64,000 nucleotides of DNA from positions 1,040,001-1,104,000 of the forward strand of contig LSRY02000014.1 in NCBI GenBank assembly GCA_001643675.2. The letters are read 5' to 3'. Of the stretch, positions 36,584 to 47,639 are shown in pieces (the stretch's first letter is position 1; each line of letters starts with the position of its first letter). The notes under the pieces were generated by a model. That model did not search any database. It was not told where the DNA came from and saw nothing but the letters and a program-made list of their open reading frames with translations. Origin of the DNA: Monocercomonoides exilis. Its lineage: Eukaryota > Preaxostyla > Oxymonadida > Polymastigidae. The translations under genes and the position numbers were made by a program.

Positions 36584-39500
36584 TCACTGCTCTTTCATCT
36601 CCTGCTTTTCTGTCTTCTTTGTTGCCTCTGATGTGATCTCAAAAACTGTCGAATAGCCTTCTTCCCCACTCGCAAGACTGCCTTCCCCCTCTCTCGTGCT
36701 CCCCCCATCCCTTTCACAGATCGCGTCAGACATCGTCACAATCACAGCCCCTGCAGGGAAATGCCCATAAAACTCCCGCTTCATCTCGTTCAGTGTCGGA
36801 CGATCATTCCAGTCCTTTCCCATCGATGACCAAACAAGCTCATACAGTTCACTCCCTCGGATCTTCTCAACATTCGGCCTCTCTCCTTTCGATATCTTGT
36901 CTCCTGCCACCTCTGACTCATACTCCCCAAATGGGATATCCAGTGTCAGACACTCCCACACCATCATTCCAATCGAGAATGAAACTGACTCCTTTGTTGC
37001 TCCCATCTTCTTGTTCATCTGCAGCTCGGGTGCCTTCCACCTCAAACACTCCTTCCTGTTGTCTTCACAATCCTCAAACGCTGATGAAGGTGGTGGTGAG
37101 TCGGTGAATCTCTCGCTCATCACTGAAACATTCGATGAGGATGAAGAAACAATGGACATCGAACAGATGGATGATGAATCGGAATCATCTGAAGATGAGC
37201 AGTCAGAGTGGAGGGCAACGCAGATCACCATGTGCTCTGAGAACAGCACAATGTGAGGACTCAGATTGGCCAGCGATGGCAATTCCTTTTCTTCATCAAA
37301 TGAGTGGAGCGCTCCATTCGCCACCCAGAACAGGATCTGTGCAGCTGTCTGCTCCCTCTCCTTCAAACTCCCAATCGCCATCTCCTTCTTCGCATTCTTT
37401 CCGTGCAGCAGCATGAACAGCGAATCCCTCAGATCAACAATCAGCTTCTCATGAGGCGATGAGCAGGCCATTGCATCCAGCAGATTCGACATCGATGAGG
37501 TGGTTGGACACAGATCCTCCCCTCGAACAAATGATGAATCTGAATCATTAGAAGTTGTTGAAGTGGATGAAATTGATGGTGATGGAGTCTGCTTTCTTAT
37601 TTCCTCTTCTTCAACCTTCTCCAGAGCCCATTCTGGAATCTTGTCTGAGTCTCTCCCCAGAATATATTCTGTGGAACCACTCTCACTCAATAAATGCTCT
37701 GATGACTCCGAGTGTCCCAAGCTTTTCTCATACACCCTCTTCTTTATCCTCTCCTCATTCTTCTTCTCTGCCTCCCTCTCGGCTCTCCTCCACTGCGCCT
37801 CAGGTGACATCTCCATCGTCACCATCTCAAATGCCTTTGGATCTTTTCTGATGTTATCATTCACAATCTCTCTCAGATCTTCTGCTTCATTCTTCACCTT
37901 CTTCCACCGGACAATGAATATAATGGATATAATTAACAGTATTACTACAATCGCAATGCATACAATTAATGCCCATGAGAATTTTCCTTCTTTCCCTCCT
38001 TCAACAATTCTGTCATCTCCTTTTCCTTGGGTTTCGCTTCTGTTCTTCAGAATAAATGAGTCAGTCGATGAAGGAGAATCATCTTTTCCAAACAAAATGC
38101 ACACAGATATTTCTGTCTCTGCTCCCGCTGCTTCCATCTGAACCGATGAAACAACTGCAACAATTTCATTCTCTGACACACTTTCCTTTTCACTAATCCC
38201 ATAGTTCTCGATCACCTCTTCCATTCCATTTCTGAAGCTCAACTTCAACGAAACATTGCAGGGGAGAAGAAGTCTCCCACTCAGCGTGATGATTGTTCTT
38301 CCCTCAGATTCCGTCTCATTCCTCGCCTCTTCCACAACTGGGATGAACAGTGGTGATGCTCTCTCCTCAATCATCCCGCTCAATTCACATCCTTCATCCA
38401 GAATCCACAAGGATGTGTTTCTTTCCCATCCGTCTCCTCCTTTCAAACTCATCACATTCAACACTCCAGAATCTGAACAGAGAATATTTCTTCTGATTGA
38501 AGGATATTTTTCTATTGATGGGTTGTTGTTCATAAATTCTCCTTTCTCAACAGTCACAGATCCTCCACAAATAGAAAGACTTCCATCAAAGCTGTTCACA
38601 AAACTCGTATCCTTTATCTCCGCTGTGCTCTCCTTTGCCTCAGCAACTGACCCATTCCATTTGCACACATCCAACTCCTCATTCAATTCCTTTTTTCTTT
38701 CTTCCTTTCCATCAAACAAGCACTGCTTCATCTGAATATTATTGCACATCAAAAGAGATATCATCTTCCCTTTCTTTCTTCTCGATGAACACCCACCAAA
38801 CGAACAGTTCGAAAACTCCACATTTCCTTCCATCCCCTCAACATCAACCACACCTGTACTCTCATCTTCACATGTGATGTTGTCAAACGAAGACGACAAA
38901 ATGGAAAACGAAAACTCACTTTTTTCTCTGTTGCTCATATCAACTTCATCTCCATTCACCTTAACCAACCATCCTTTTCCCATCCTCACATCTCTTGCTT
39001 CCATTTTTTCTATCTTCACATTCTCAGCTCCACTGATCTTCATGAAGTCTTTGTTTGCCTCAATATTTCTGAGTGTCAATCCATTCACTTCAGTATCCTC
39101 TTCCATTATCATGGCAGCTTCTCTCAAAAATGAAATCCACATAACACTCACATTCCCCACTAAGCATTTTCCCCTTTCCACAAATATCAAGCAAAATGGC
39201 ACTTCCACCATTTCCCTCTCAGCCAAGCTCACTCCCTCAAACGAACACATGCTGATCGATGTCTTTCCCGAACTTATCTTCATGAATGATGAATGTGCGA
39301 CTGGTTTTTGATTTGTTTCAACTTCTTCAAAAGCAAATTGAATCCATCGAACATATACCTGCCCATTTGTCTCCACAATCATCTCTTTGCTGCAGTTCAT
39401 TCTCCCTTTCACAACCACTCGACTCTGCACTTCATGCATCCCGCTCAGTGTGAGTGTCTCCAATCCAATTTCCTCATCAATCACTGACTCTTCATCAACA

Positions 39501-42500
39501 AACACCTGGCTGAAGAAATCGTATGTCAGGTGCCTCAGCCCAAACCCAATCGTAGCACATGGCAACAAGGGCTTCCCACACTGCTGCTCATTGCTTCCCC
39601 CTTTCCCTTCTTTGCTCGACACCACAATCGTGTCTGACTGGTATTTCACAATCAGACTCATCAAGTCCATCGCCTCCTCCTTGTGCTCTCCTGCATCCAT
39701 CCCATAGATCGCATTCTGCCTGATGAACTCCACATCACGGAAGTCGATGTTGAACTGTGTTTCGTTGATCTGCCTCTCGATGCAGTCACACACAATGAAC
39801 ATATCATTCCCGATGAATGCTGTGTTCCTTCGGAATATCACCTTATCAAACACATAATCCAACTCTCCCTTCAGTTCGGTCTTCAGATACACCCCGCCTC
39901 CTTTGCCTTCGCTCACTGAGCATCCACACTGCTTCACACTCGTGTTCACAACATGGAACAATCCTCCTTCATTCAACTCAAACAGCATCGCCCCTCCCTT
40001 TGTGCTTCTCCCACAACTGCACCCTTCAACCAGTGAATCTTCAACAACAAGCGTCACTCCACTTCCACTCTTGCTCGAAATAACACTCGGATCAACTCCT
40101 TCCCCTTCAACTGCTCCAATACTGCAATTCTTCATCCTCATCTCACCTCCTCCATTTGTTCCCTCTCCTTCAATTTCAAACAGACTCCCACTTTCCAATG
40201 TAGCTTTTGTGACTGTGAATTCGTCAATCACACTCACAACTTCTCCACTCTCCACAAACACACTTCTCTTCCCAAAATATGAAAGCACTTTGAACATCAT
40301 CATCGCCAACTCCCCTTTCTTCACAACACAAAATGCAACATCCCCCATCCCTTCTCTCTTTCCTTTCCATGAGATTGAACAATCTTCCCATTCAACTTTC
40401 CCTCCCTCACTCACAATCATCCCTGATTCTCCATTTCCCAAAACATTCATCACACACATCTCCAGTGCTCTCAGAGTGACTGCTCCACTGTTGCGAAGAC
40501 ACACATTTGCTCCACTTTCTCCATCACTCCCAAACACAACTGTTCCATATTCCATCTCTTCGTATCCTGCTCCCACTGATTCCACTTCAAACCCACTCAA
40601 ATCATGTTTCCCCTCCACTCTTATCTTTTCTTTCACTCTCACCACTTTTCTCTCTCCTCCTCTCTCAATGTGCTTCAATCCCATCTCCAATGTCTCACAT
40701 GGATCCTCTTCACTCCCACATCGAACGACATCATCTCCCTTTTCCCACACCACAATCCTCTCGCTCCTGTATTCAATCACAAATCGCAACAGATCCGTGT
40801 TTGTCCGCTTCTCATCACTTCCAACAAACAGATTCTGATCATCTTCCATCCCTTCAACATCAATCGCAAATATCTCGCTCCTCACTGTCACATTCAGATC
40901 TGAATCCAAAATGAACATGTTCTTCCCCATAAATGCCTCATTCTCAGCAAACTTCACTCCCTCAAACTTGAATGGTATTCCTCCCCTCCTTTCGCTGCAA
41001 TTCACATTCAGCCATCCTCCTTTCCCGCTTTTCACCTTCTCTGCTGAGCATCTTTCCATCATCCCTTCTTTCACATAAATCATCCCTGAATCAAGGATAT
41101 TCACCCTCACTGCCCCTCCACTCATGCTCTCTCCTCCTGTGATGCCACTCATGTTGCTCTGTTCTATCTTCATCACTTTCCTCACCTCTTCACATATCAC
41201 AGCTGACTCATCTCCACCAACAACATACAAACTTCCAAATGAGCAGTTGCTAATGCTCACAATTTCACCCTCTGCTCCATTCTGTTCCATCCCAAGAAGT
41301 GCAAGATCCATCAGACTCTTTTTTATCTTGATATTATTTATTGATATCCACTCCATCCTCACAGCTTGTCCACTGCTCCTGATGATTCTATATTCAATCG
41401 CCTCTTCTTCCCCTTCCTGCATCTCAAACGAACACAATTCCATCTCCAAAACACCATTTGCTGTTGATGAGCTTATCACCACATCCTTCCTCTGTTCAAA
41501 GGATCCAGGCAATTCAAATCCAACATTCACAAACACACTCAATCCCTTCGAATCAAGAACACTTCCTCCTCCTCCTTCAATTCCTTTCTCCACAACAACT
41601 TTCTTTTTCTTGTTGTCTTTCCCTTCAATCCAAATACCATTCACATCTCCCACCTTCTCAACACTCGTGCTCCCACTTATCACTATTTTCTTTTCTCCCT
41701 CTCCACCAAGCCTTCCAATTCCATAATCCACACTCCTGCACGGACAATTCTCCATCCCACACCAGATTCCATTGTCTCCATTCTCACTCTCCACCTCAAT
41801 GATCGACGAGCTGTATCCATCAATGAATATGAACAGATCAACCTCACTCACAAACTTCTGTCTATCCATCCCCATCAGAGAATTCTCTCTCTCACTTATC
41901 CTTTCACTGAAAGAGAAACTGCTTCCATTCACAACCCTCCTCAAATCATCACACACAACATACACATCCTTCCCACACCTTGCTCTGTTCTCTTCAAACC
42001 TCACTCCTCTCATATCAAACCCATATCTCTCTCCTTCAATCCCTACCCACATCCCTCCTCCACATCCTCCTCCATTCGTTGTCCCTTCCAGTCCAGCCAA
42101 ACATTTCTTCATCAACGTCACTTCTTCTTCACTCCTGATCTTCAGTTGTGCATCCCCTTTCAATTCCACTTTCATCCCTCCTCCATTCCCTTTCTCTGCC
42201 ACACAACCATCAACACTCGTGTTCCACACATCCACCATGCCTCCTTCTCCAATCACTCCGCTCATTATCCCTCCATCACCTTCACTCACTCGAACATTGC
42301 TCCCATTGCATCCCCAAATGGATATCTCCTTTGCTTCACTCCCTTTTATCGCCCTTGAATCAACAAAATTACACGAACTCCACTTGCATTCACTCATCCG
42401 AACAATACAATTGCTCCCTGCCAAAATCAAACTGTTTCTTCCCACTTCGCACCCACTGACAATCACACCTTCTCCTGTGAGTGTGCTTCCTTCCTCACAA

Positions 42501-45500
42501 ACAACAAATCCTGTTTCTCCTTCAAAGGTCATATCATTCAGCTCCACATTCTTCAACGAGACAGATGATAATCCTCCATTCGCTTTTATCACAGGCTTCC
42601 CGAACCTCATTGAATCCAATCTCAGTGAGGTCACATTCGCTTCTCCCTTTTCCACAACAATCAAATTGTATTCCACAAAATTCTCTCCAACTCCAAATCC
42701 AACAATGCATTCGCTCAAGTTCAGTGTTTCTCCTTTCAACTGGAATATTGCTTCATGATGTCCAAGAACAGATGGCATCATCAGCCCAATCTTCCTCATC
42801 CTTGTTTCCTTCAGCACCACAAATACTCCAACGCATCCTTCCTCATCACCTTTGCAACTTGCCTCACCTTCAACAACAAACGATCCATCATCTCCTGTTC
42901 CTTCAATCACCCTTGCCATTTTCGAAAACGCCACTGTTGAGCTGACCTCAACTCCATTCCCAATTTTGATTGTTGCTGTTGTTGTTCCATCTGCTGGTGT
43001 GCTTTCTTCCCTCTCAATCGGACAGTTCAGTGTTCGGCACTCGAAAAATGTGTGTCCGCACATTGGATGATCTGCCCCTGAAGCCGAAACATAGATCTCA
43101 CTCCTTGGAACATCCAGAAGATAGCACACAATCGGAATCACCAGTGTCACATTGTTTGTGTCTCCCTCTCCCTCCACTTCATGAACATCTTCACTCAAAT
43201 GTGAAACAAATCCATATCTCCCTTTCGGAATTAACTCCAGCTGATTCGAGGCAATAAACACATTCACTCCATGAACAGCTAGATTATTTTCAAATCCCAC
43301 ATTCACAATCTCAAACACAACTGATGGAGATAACAGCTCCAAATATATCCCTCCTCCTCTTCCCTTCTCCTCTCCATTTCCCTTCTCTGCCACACATTCT
43401 CCAATCTCTGTTGCAACATTTCCTCTGCCAATCTTGAATATCCCGCTTTGACCAACCTTCCATGCAATAACACCCCCATTCCCCTCCTTACACACACAGT
43501 TTCTGAATGTGGTGTTCTCCAGCTCCCATGAATCGCTTCTCTCACTTTCAGTGCTGAATATCACCCCATCCCCTCTCATCCGACAGATCCTTTGGATTGT
43601 CACATTTCCCAGCATCCCTCTCCCAACTCCACTATCCTCCTCTTCCTCCAACAAAGAGCAATCTCCAAGACCAATATCCTCAATCAAACAGTTTTCCATC
43701 TTCACTTTCTCAAATATCACTTTGAACGGTGAAACATCAAATGTGTGACTCTGCCCATCTTCTGCCCCTGATATGATCACATTTTTTAGTGTCAGTTTCT
43801 GTGCTCCTGTTTGGATCGCAAACAATGAACACGATGATTCTTCACTGTTGTGATGAATCGTCACCAAAGACAATCCCATCGATCCCGAATCCAATGTGAA
43901 CAAACACTCATGAGAATCCAACAATTTTGTGGAAATGACACACTCGCTCTCGCTTTCGCCTTTGAACGAAATATCTCCCCCTCCAATGAATAAGGCAGTT
44001 GAAGAATATATCGATCGAAGAATGTTCACAGTTCCCTCTGCTCCTTTCTCAATCATGTTGTATGCCTGCTCAATCGTGTTGCATGGGCTGGTCTGTGTTG
44101 CCCCACAGACTGGCCCTGTAATTCCATCTATTCTGGCATATGTTATTTTGATTGTTGGAAGCCATGCATCGTAATCTGTCTGACTGTTATTGTAAAATAC
44201 TCTCTTTGAGGGGGTTGTTGAGAACGACGACTCAAATGGCGAACCTTTCAAAAAATAGTTTTTGATTTTAACATCATGGCCTTCTTCATTTTCAGCCTTG
44301 TTTCCGGTGAAAAAGCAAAATGATATCAATTTTGGAGGTGGTTCAGTTTCCATCCAACTTGTTGTTCTCAAGAAAATACCCCCACCTCCTCCTTCATAAT
44401 CAGATGTTCCAGTTCCATTTGCCAAATTTCCATCAAATTCACATTCAGAGATTAAATATAAATTCGGATGGTATTCCATATATAATCCTCCACAAAATGA
44501 TCCTGCTTCATTACAAATAAATTTACAATTTCTAATTGTCCCATTTTCTTTTCCAGAAAGCTGATGAATACGTAATCCTCCTGCGTAGTTTACTCTAGCT
44601 TTGCATTCGCAAAAAATGCATTCGGAAAAAAAATAATCTCCGTTTAGCATATAAATTATCATTCCACCTGTGTTATCATCTGCCATGCAATTTGTGAAAT
44701 TGCTGCCAGATATTATCACACCTGCTGCTGATTGAACATCAACAGCTCCATCGTGATGATGACTCATATTCATGAATGAGCATCTTTCACATTCAAGAGT
44801 TGTATTTCCATACAAAAAAATAGCGCTTCCAACTCCAACATATCCCGTTTGATACCATTCGCAATCTGTGAAAGAATGTGTTTCATTTGCTCCCAGTTCC
44901 TGCCTTGTCATATTGCGTCCGCCTGATTCATCCACATTCATCGTTCGAAAGCAGCACTCAAATGAGGAGTTTGTTGCTCTCAACGAAGCACATGGGCTGT
45001 TCACCGATCTCAAAATACCCCCATCAATAACATCCCAAACTCTGAAAAAAGAGCAGCCCTCAATCGTTGTTTCTGTTCTCGCTCTCAAATCCATTTCTCT
45101 TTGTGCTCCCGTAACAACAGAAATGTTTGCCATCATCAGATGAGATGCTTTCACATTGCAACTAACATTCGGCGCTAAAAATATTACTGATATCAGTTCA
45201 AATGATGAAAACGAAGAATCGGAAAGGAAGATTTCTCCAATTCTATTGTTGAAGTTCTTTGGCAAGGACGAGCAAAAAAGTCTGGGAATACGAGCAAATG
45301 GCCTGAATGTGAAGGTAGAAAGATTCACAGAATAGATGCTTCCTTCATCAAGAGCAAATGGGCTATTTTTTGATGAAAATGAAATCGTATATTCTTTGAT
45401 GTTCAAATGTCCTCTCTTGCAAACAAAAAAACATGGTTTTCTTTCGAAATGCCACTGCAAAATATTTGAGGCACTCAGAGATGAATTCATCACTTGAAAT

Positions 45501-45670
45501 TTCGAGAGAATTGAACTGTATTGAAGAATTTGCTGCGCTCTGAAATTATTGTTGAACTGTTGTAATTGCAGCATAACTGTTGCGTCCAATTGGTTTATTT
45601 CTTTGCCCAACAATTCTTTTGAGCTAAAAATCGCAAAGACGCTTGCAATAATCGAAAATATCAGATTCAT
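36584..45670 (-). CDS. Giant surface protein: beta-helix (pectin-lyase-like) modules, one TM, cytoplasmic pseudokinase
   Basis: A single intronless frame of 3028 residues. It has an N-terminal signal-peptide-like hydrophobic stretch (FSIIASVFAIFS, 4-15). The ectodomain consists of beta-helix-type repeats rich in SxCxFxNC-like rungs. A module is repeated, marked by a cysteine block (CGATQTSPCNTI about 521, CGHTFFECRTL about 868, CGMENCPCRSV about 1308, CGSEEDPCETL about 1651, CGKPLLPCATI about 2035) and each ending in an NxAxxGxDxFI-type block. The TM is ALIVCIAIVVILLIISIIFI (about 2564-2585). The cytoplasmic tail has a kinase C-lobe: SLANLSPHIVLF in the catalytic-loop position, RWKAPELQ, SFSIGMMVWECL, KGERPNV and WNDRPTLNEM. 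The HRD aspartate, DFG and glycine loop are absent, so a pseudokinase is likely. Probably a cell-surface adhesin or receptor. Antisense frames across the gene are shadows. Confidence 0.88.
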   Translation of the reverse strand: MNLIFSIIASVFAIFSSKELLGKEINQLDATVMLQLQQFNNNFRAQQILQYSSILSKFQVMNSSLSASNILQWHFERKPCFFVCKRGHLNIKEYTISFSSKNSPFALDEGSIYSVNLSTFTFRPFARIPRLFCSSLPKNFNNRIGEIFLSDSSFSSFELISVIFLAPNVSCNVKASHLMMANISVVTGAQREMDLRARTETTIEGCSFFRVWDVIDGGILRSVNSPCASLRATNSSFECCFRTMNVDESGGRNMTRQELGANETHSFTDCEWYQTGYVGVGSAIFLYGNTTLECERCSFMNMSHHHDGAVDVQSAAGVIISGSNFTNCMADDNTGGMIIYMLNGDYFFSECIFCECKARVNYAGGLRIHQLSGKENGTIRNCKFICNEAGSFCGGLYMEYHPNLYLISECEFDGNLANGTGTSDYEGGGGGIFLRTTSWMETEPPPKLISFCFFTGNKAENEEGHDVKIKNYFLKGSPFESSFSTTPSKRVFYNNSQTDYDAWLPTIKITYARIDGITGPVCGATQTSPCNTIEQAYNMIEKGAEGTVNILRSIYSSTALFIGGGDISFKGESESECVISTKLLDSHECLFTLDSGSMGLSLVTIHHNSEESSCSLFAIQTGAQKLTLKNVIISGAEDGQSHTFDVSPFKVIFEKVKMENCLIEDIGLGDCSLLEEEEDSGVGRGMLGNVTIQRICRMRGDGVIFSTESERSDSWELENTTFRNCVCKEGNGGVIAWKVGQSGIFKIGRGNVATEIGECVAEKGNGEEKGRGGGIYLELLSPSVVFEIVNVGFENNLAVHGVNVFIASNQLELIPKGRYGFVSHLSEDVHEVEGEGDTNNVTLVIPIVCYLLDVPRSEIYVSASGADHPMCGHTFFECRTLNCPIEREESTPADGTTTATIKIGNGVEVSSTVAFSKMARVIEGTGDDGSFVVEGEASCKGDEEGCVGVFVVLKETRMRKIGLMMPSVLGHHEAIFQLKGETLNLSECIVGFGVGENFVEYNLIVVEKGEANVTSLRLDSMRFGKPVIKANGGLSSVSLKNVELNDMTFEGETGFVVCEEGSTLTGEGVIVSGCEVGRNSLILAGSNCIVRMSECKWSSCNFVDSRAIKGSEAKEISIWGCNGSNVRVSEGDGGIMSGVIGEGGMVDVWNTSVDGCVAEKGNGGGMKVELKGDAQLKIRSEEEVTLMKKCLAGLEGTTNGGGCGGGMWVGIEGERYGFDMRGVRFEENRARCGKDVYVVCDDLRRVVNGSSFSFSERISERENSLMGMDRQKFVSEVDLFIFIDGYSSSIIEVESENGDNGIWCGMENCPCRSVDYGIGRLGGEGEKKIVISGSTSVEKVGDVNGIWIEGKDNKKKKVVVEKGIEGGGGSVLDSKGLSVFVNVGFELPGSFEQRKDVVISSSTANGVLEMELCSFEMQEGEEEAIEYRIIRSSGQAVRMEWISINNIKIKKSLMDLALLGMEQNGAEGEIVSISNCSFGSLYVVGGDESAVICEEVRKVMKIEQSNMSGITGGESMSGGAVRVNILDSGMIYVKEGMMERCSAEKVKSGKGGWLNVNCSERRGGIPFKFEGVKFAENEAFMGKNMFILDSDLNVTVRSEIFAIDVEGMEDDQNLFVGSDEKRTNTDLLRFVIEYRSERIVVWEKGDDVVRCGSEEDPCETLEMGLKHIERGGERKVVRVKEKIRVEGKHDLSGFEVESVGAGYEEMEYGTVVFGSDGESGANVCLRNSGAVTLRALEMCVMNVLGNGESGMIVSEGGKVEWEDCSISWKGKREGMGDVAFCVVKKGELAMMMFKVLSYFGKRSVFVESGEVVSVIDEFTVTKATLESGSLFEIEGEGTNGGGEMRMKNCSIGAVEGEGVDPSVISSKSGSGVTLVVEDSLVEGCSCGRSTKGGAMLFELNEGGLFHVVNTSVKQCGCSVSEGKGGGVYLKTELKGELDYVFDKVIFRRNTAFIGNDMFIVCDCIERQINETQFNIDFRDVEFIRQNAIYGMDAGEHKEEAMDLMSLIVKYQSDTIVVSSKEGKGGSNEQQCGKPLLPCATIGFGLRHLTYDFFSQVFVDEESVIDEEIGLETLTLSGMHEVQSRVVVKGRMNCSKEMIVETNGQVYVRWIQFAFEEVETNQKPVAHSSFMKISSGKTSISMCSFEGVSLAEREMVEVPFCLIFVERGKCLVGNVSVMWISFLREAAMIMEEDTEVNGLTLRNIEANKDFMKISGAENVKIEKMEARDVRMGKGWLVKVNGDEVDMSNREKSEFSFSILSSSFDNITCEDESTGVVDVEGMEGNVEFSNCSFGGCSSRRKKGKMISLLMCNNIQMKQCLFDGKEERKKELNEELDVCKWNGSVAEAKESTAEIKDTSFVNSFDGSLSICGGSVTVEKGEFMNNNPSIEKYPSIRRNILCSDSGVLNVMSLKGGDGWERNTSLWILDEGCELSGMIEERASPLFIPVVEEARNETESEGRTIITLSGRLLLPCNVSLKLSFRNGMEEVIENYGISEKESVSENEIVAVVSSVQMEAAGAETEISVCILFGKDDSPSSTDSFILKNRSETQGKGDDRIVEGGKEGKFSWALIVCIAIVVILLIISIIFIVRWKKVKNEAEDLREIVNDNIRKDPKAFEMVTMEMSPEAQWRRAEREAEKKNEERIKKRVYEKSLGHSESSEHLLSESGSTEYILGRDSDKIPEWALEKVEEEEIRKQTPSPSISSTSTTSNDSDSSFVRGEDLCPTTSSMSNLLDAMACSSPHEKLIVDLRDSLFMLLHGKNAKKEMAIGSLKEREQTAAQILFWVANGALHSFDEEKELPSLANLSPHIVLFSEHMVICVALHSDCSSSDDSDSSSICSMSIVSSSSSNVSVMSERFTDSPPPSSAFEDCEDNRKECLRWKAPELQMNKKMGATKESVSFSIGMMVWECLTLDIPFGEYESEVAGDKISKGERPNVEKIRGSELYELVWSSMGKDWNDRPTLNEMKREFYGHFPAGAVIVTMSDAICERDGGSTREGEGSLASGEEGYSTVFEITSEATKKTEKQEMKEQ

Positions 45671-45682
45671 TGCAACGCTGTG

Positions 45683-46010
45683 ATGCGATTGGCTTTTTTT
45701 GAAGAAAATGACGATGCGCAGGAATATTTATATTTTCTGGATTACCCATATTATTCCTTGGAACTTTTAATCAATAAAAATAATGCATCAATTTTTTCTT
45801 CGAAAACCACAGTTGGCTGCCACAATTCCTAATTAAATTTGTGTATTCGCTTTTGTTGTGGTTGTTGAATATTTTATTTTACTCATTCTTTTTCTCTCAT
45901 TTTTTTTTCAGCGTTTGCTTTCAAAATATCAATATGATTTGGGAAATGGAATATTTTCGCTTCTCAAAAAATGCTTTTCTGCTATTCAAGGAAATGTTGG
46001 ACGCATTTAA
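45683..46010 (+). CDS. Candidate small protein, two exons (unrecognised)
   Basis: ATG at 45683 opens 43 codons (MRLAFFEENDDAQEYLYFLD...) to a GT donor at 45812. The acceptor TTTTTTTTCAG at 45911 continues in phase (RLLSKYQYDLGNGIFSLLKK) to a TAA at 46010, 75 residues. Its ATG lies only 12 bases from the divergent giant-gene ATG, which is suspiciously tight. An alternative frame of the second exon is also open to 46062. No family is recognised. Confidence 0.35.
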
Positions 46011-46065
46011 TTCTTCATTTTCTGAACAATCTCTTATTGACTCAGGAATTCTGCTCTGTTGAATT

Positions 46066-46264
46066 CTATTCAACATTGTTTTCTTTCCAAAACACCTCAT
46101 ATTTGCTAATCTCCTGAAGATATAAATCCATATTCATGCATTTCGTCGCTAAAGCAAAGATCTTTGCGACTGCCTGATTATCAGTGAAAGCACCAATAAT
46201 TAAACAATCTTTTATTCTTCCACGCATGTAGCAACGTTTCGCAAATATCCAAACAACTTCAAAT
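46066..46264 (-). CDS. Last exon of an unrecognised minus-strand gene
   Basis: After an acceptor TTTATTTTCAG, the minus strand encodes 65 residues with a well-formed protein look (FEVVWIFAKRCYMRGRIKDC ... IGAFTDNQAVAKIFALATKC ... ISKYEVFWKENNVE) and a TAG. Upstream exons between 46270 and 46735 could not be phased. It may belong to a gene interrupted by the microsatellite and the transposon insertion at 46.9 kb. Confidence 0.45.
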
Positions 46265-46735
46265 CTGAAAATAAATGTTTAAAGTTGTGAACCACAAAAT
46301 TGCTTTAGAAAGCCAATGAAGGATACTCAACAGCCAAACAGATGATTTAACCTTTTTTACAAATTTCTCCATAAAGAAAGGCAGAAAACAGAAATTTTAA
46401 TAGAATCTTGATGACAATTAAAAATGCTTGCATGTAACTATTTTCTAAATTAGATTGCAACCTCTAAATACGAAGGAATACAAAATAACAAATAATATTT
46501 CAAACTGTGCAGAAAGCCATTAAAAATTTAATACTTGTAAATTTTTAAAATTTTAATAAAAGTTTTGTAAGATATCACATTTTTCTTTTCGATTAAAGTT
46601 TGCTACATGGATTTAAATGCTGAACAATAAGATCATAACCCATCAATGCTTATGAAAAGAAATTAATTATCACAAAGTTGTAAGAAAATGATGAAAACAT
46701 GCTGAAAGAAGGTTTAGAGATTGACGATATGTTCC

Positions 46736-46880
<145 letters not shown>

Positions 46881-47639
46881 GAGCTATTTTGTTGTCACAA
46901 TTTGATATATCATCTGGGAGATTATTTTTGAAATCATATGGCATAAGTGTAAAAAAATACCTCCTTCAGTTTTATGATTTTTTTCATTTCAACAAATTAG
47001 AAATAAATAACATAAAAAAGCAACACTTTTGGGTGGAGCAGTTTTTTGATTCTTTGACTAAAATAACTTCAAAAAATTTTTGTGATCAATCCCATAACTG
47101 AATTTTCATAATCATCTTTTTAACTTTTAATGTTTATTTGCGATAATTGAGAATCAATCTTAACATCAAGTGAAACTGTTTATTTTAAGAAACAAGTTGA
47201 GTGTGTAATTTATCATTATTTATTTTATTTTAATCTGTAATTCTTTTGATATTTAACTTTCACTTATTTATCAATAATAATTCATAATATTTCGTTGAAA
47301 GTATTTTTTATTTACCAAATGCAAATCTATTTATTGTTTATAATTCGTGAGATGCAGATATCTGAAAATCCAATTTCGCAAGTTACTCGTATTTATATGG
47401 AAAATCTATTTGTTTAGGTTATCCACAGTCAAATTCTGTTAGGACATTCTAAGAAAACAAAGTGGAAAGTTTGAAATTTGTTGATGAGTGTGGAACTGGA
47501 TGGCATTTTTGAATCGGCAGTTTTCTGTCAAACTGACAGTTTCTGTTAACAAAAAGCAAATGCTTTTCAAATATTGGTGTGTTTCCGCTGGTTTTTCATT
47601 TCATAATCTTTCCTCTACAAAGCTAATTCAGTTTTCAAT

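Noticed and set aside
36793-45143. Many plus-strand open frames of 60-330 codons
   Set aside because: All are antisense to the giant surface-protein gene, rich in Ser/Pro/Leu as expected from the complement of its codons, and show no family motif.
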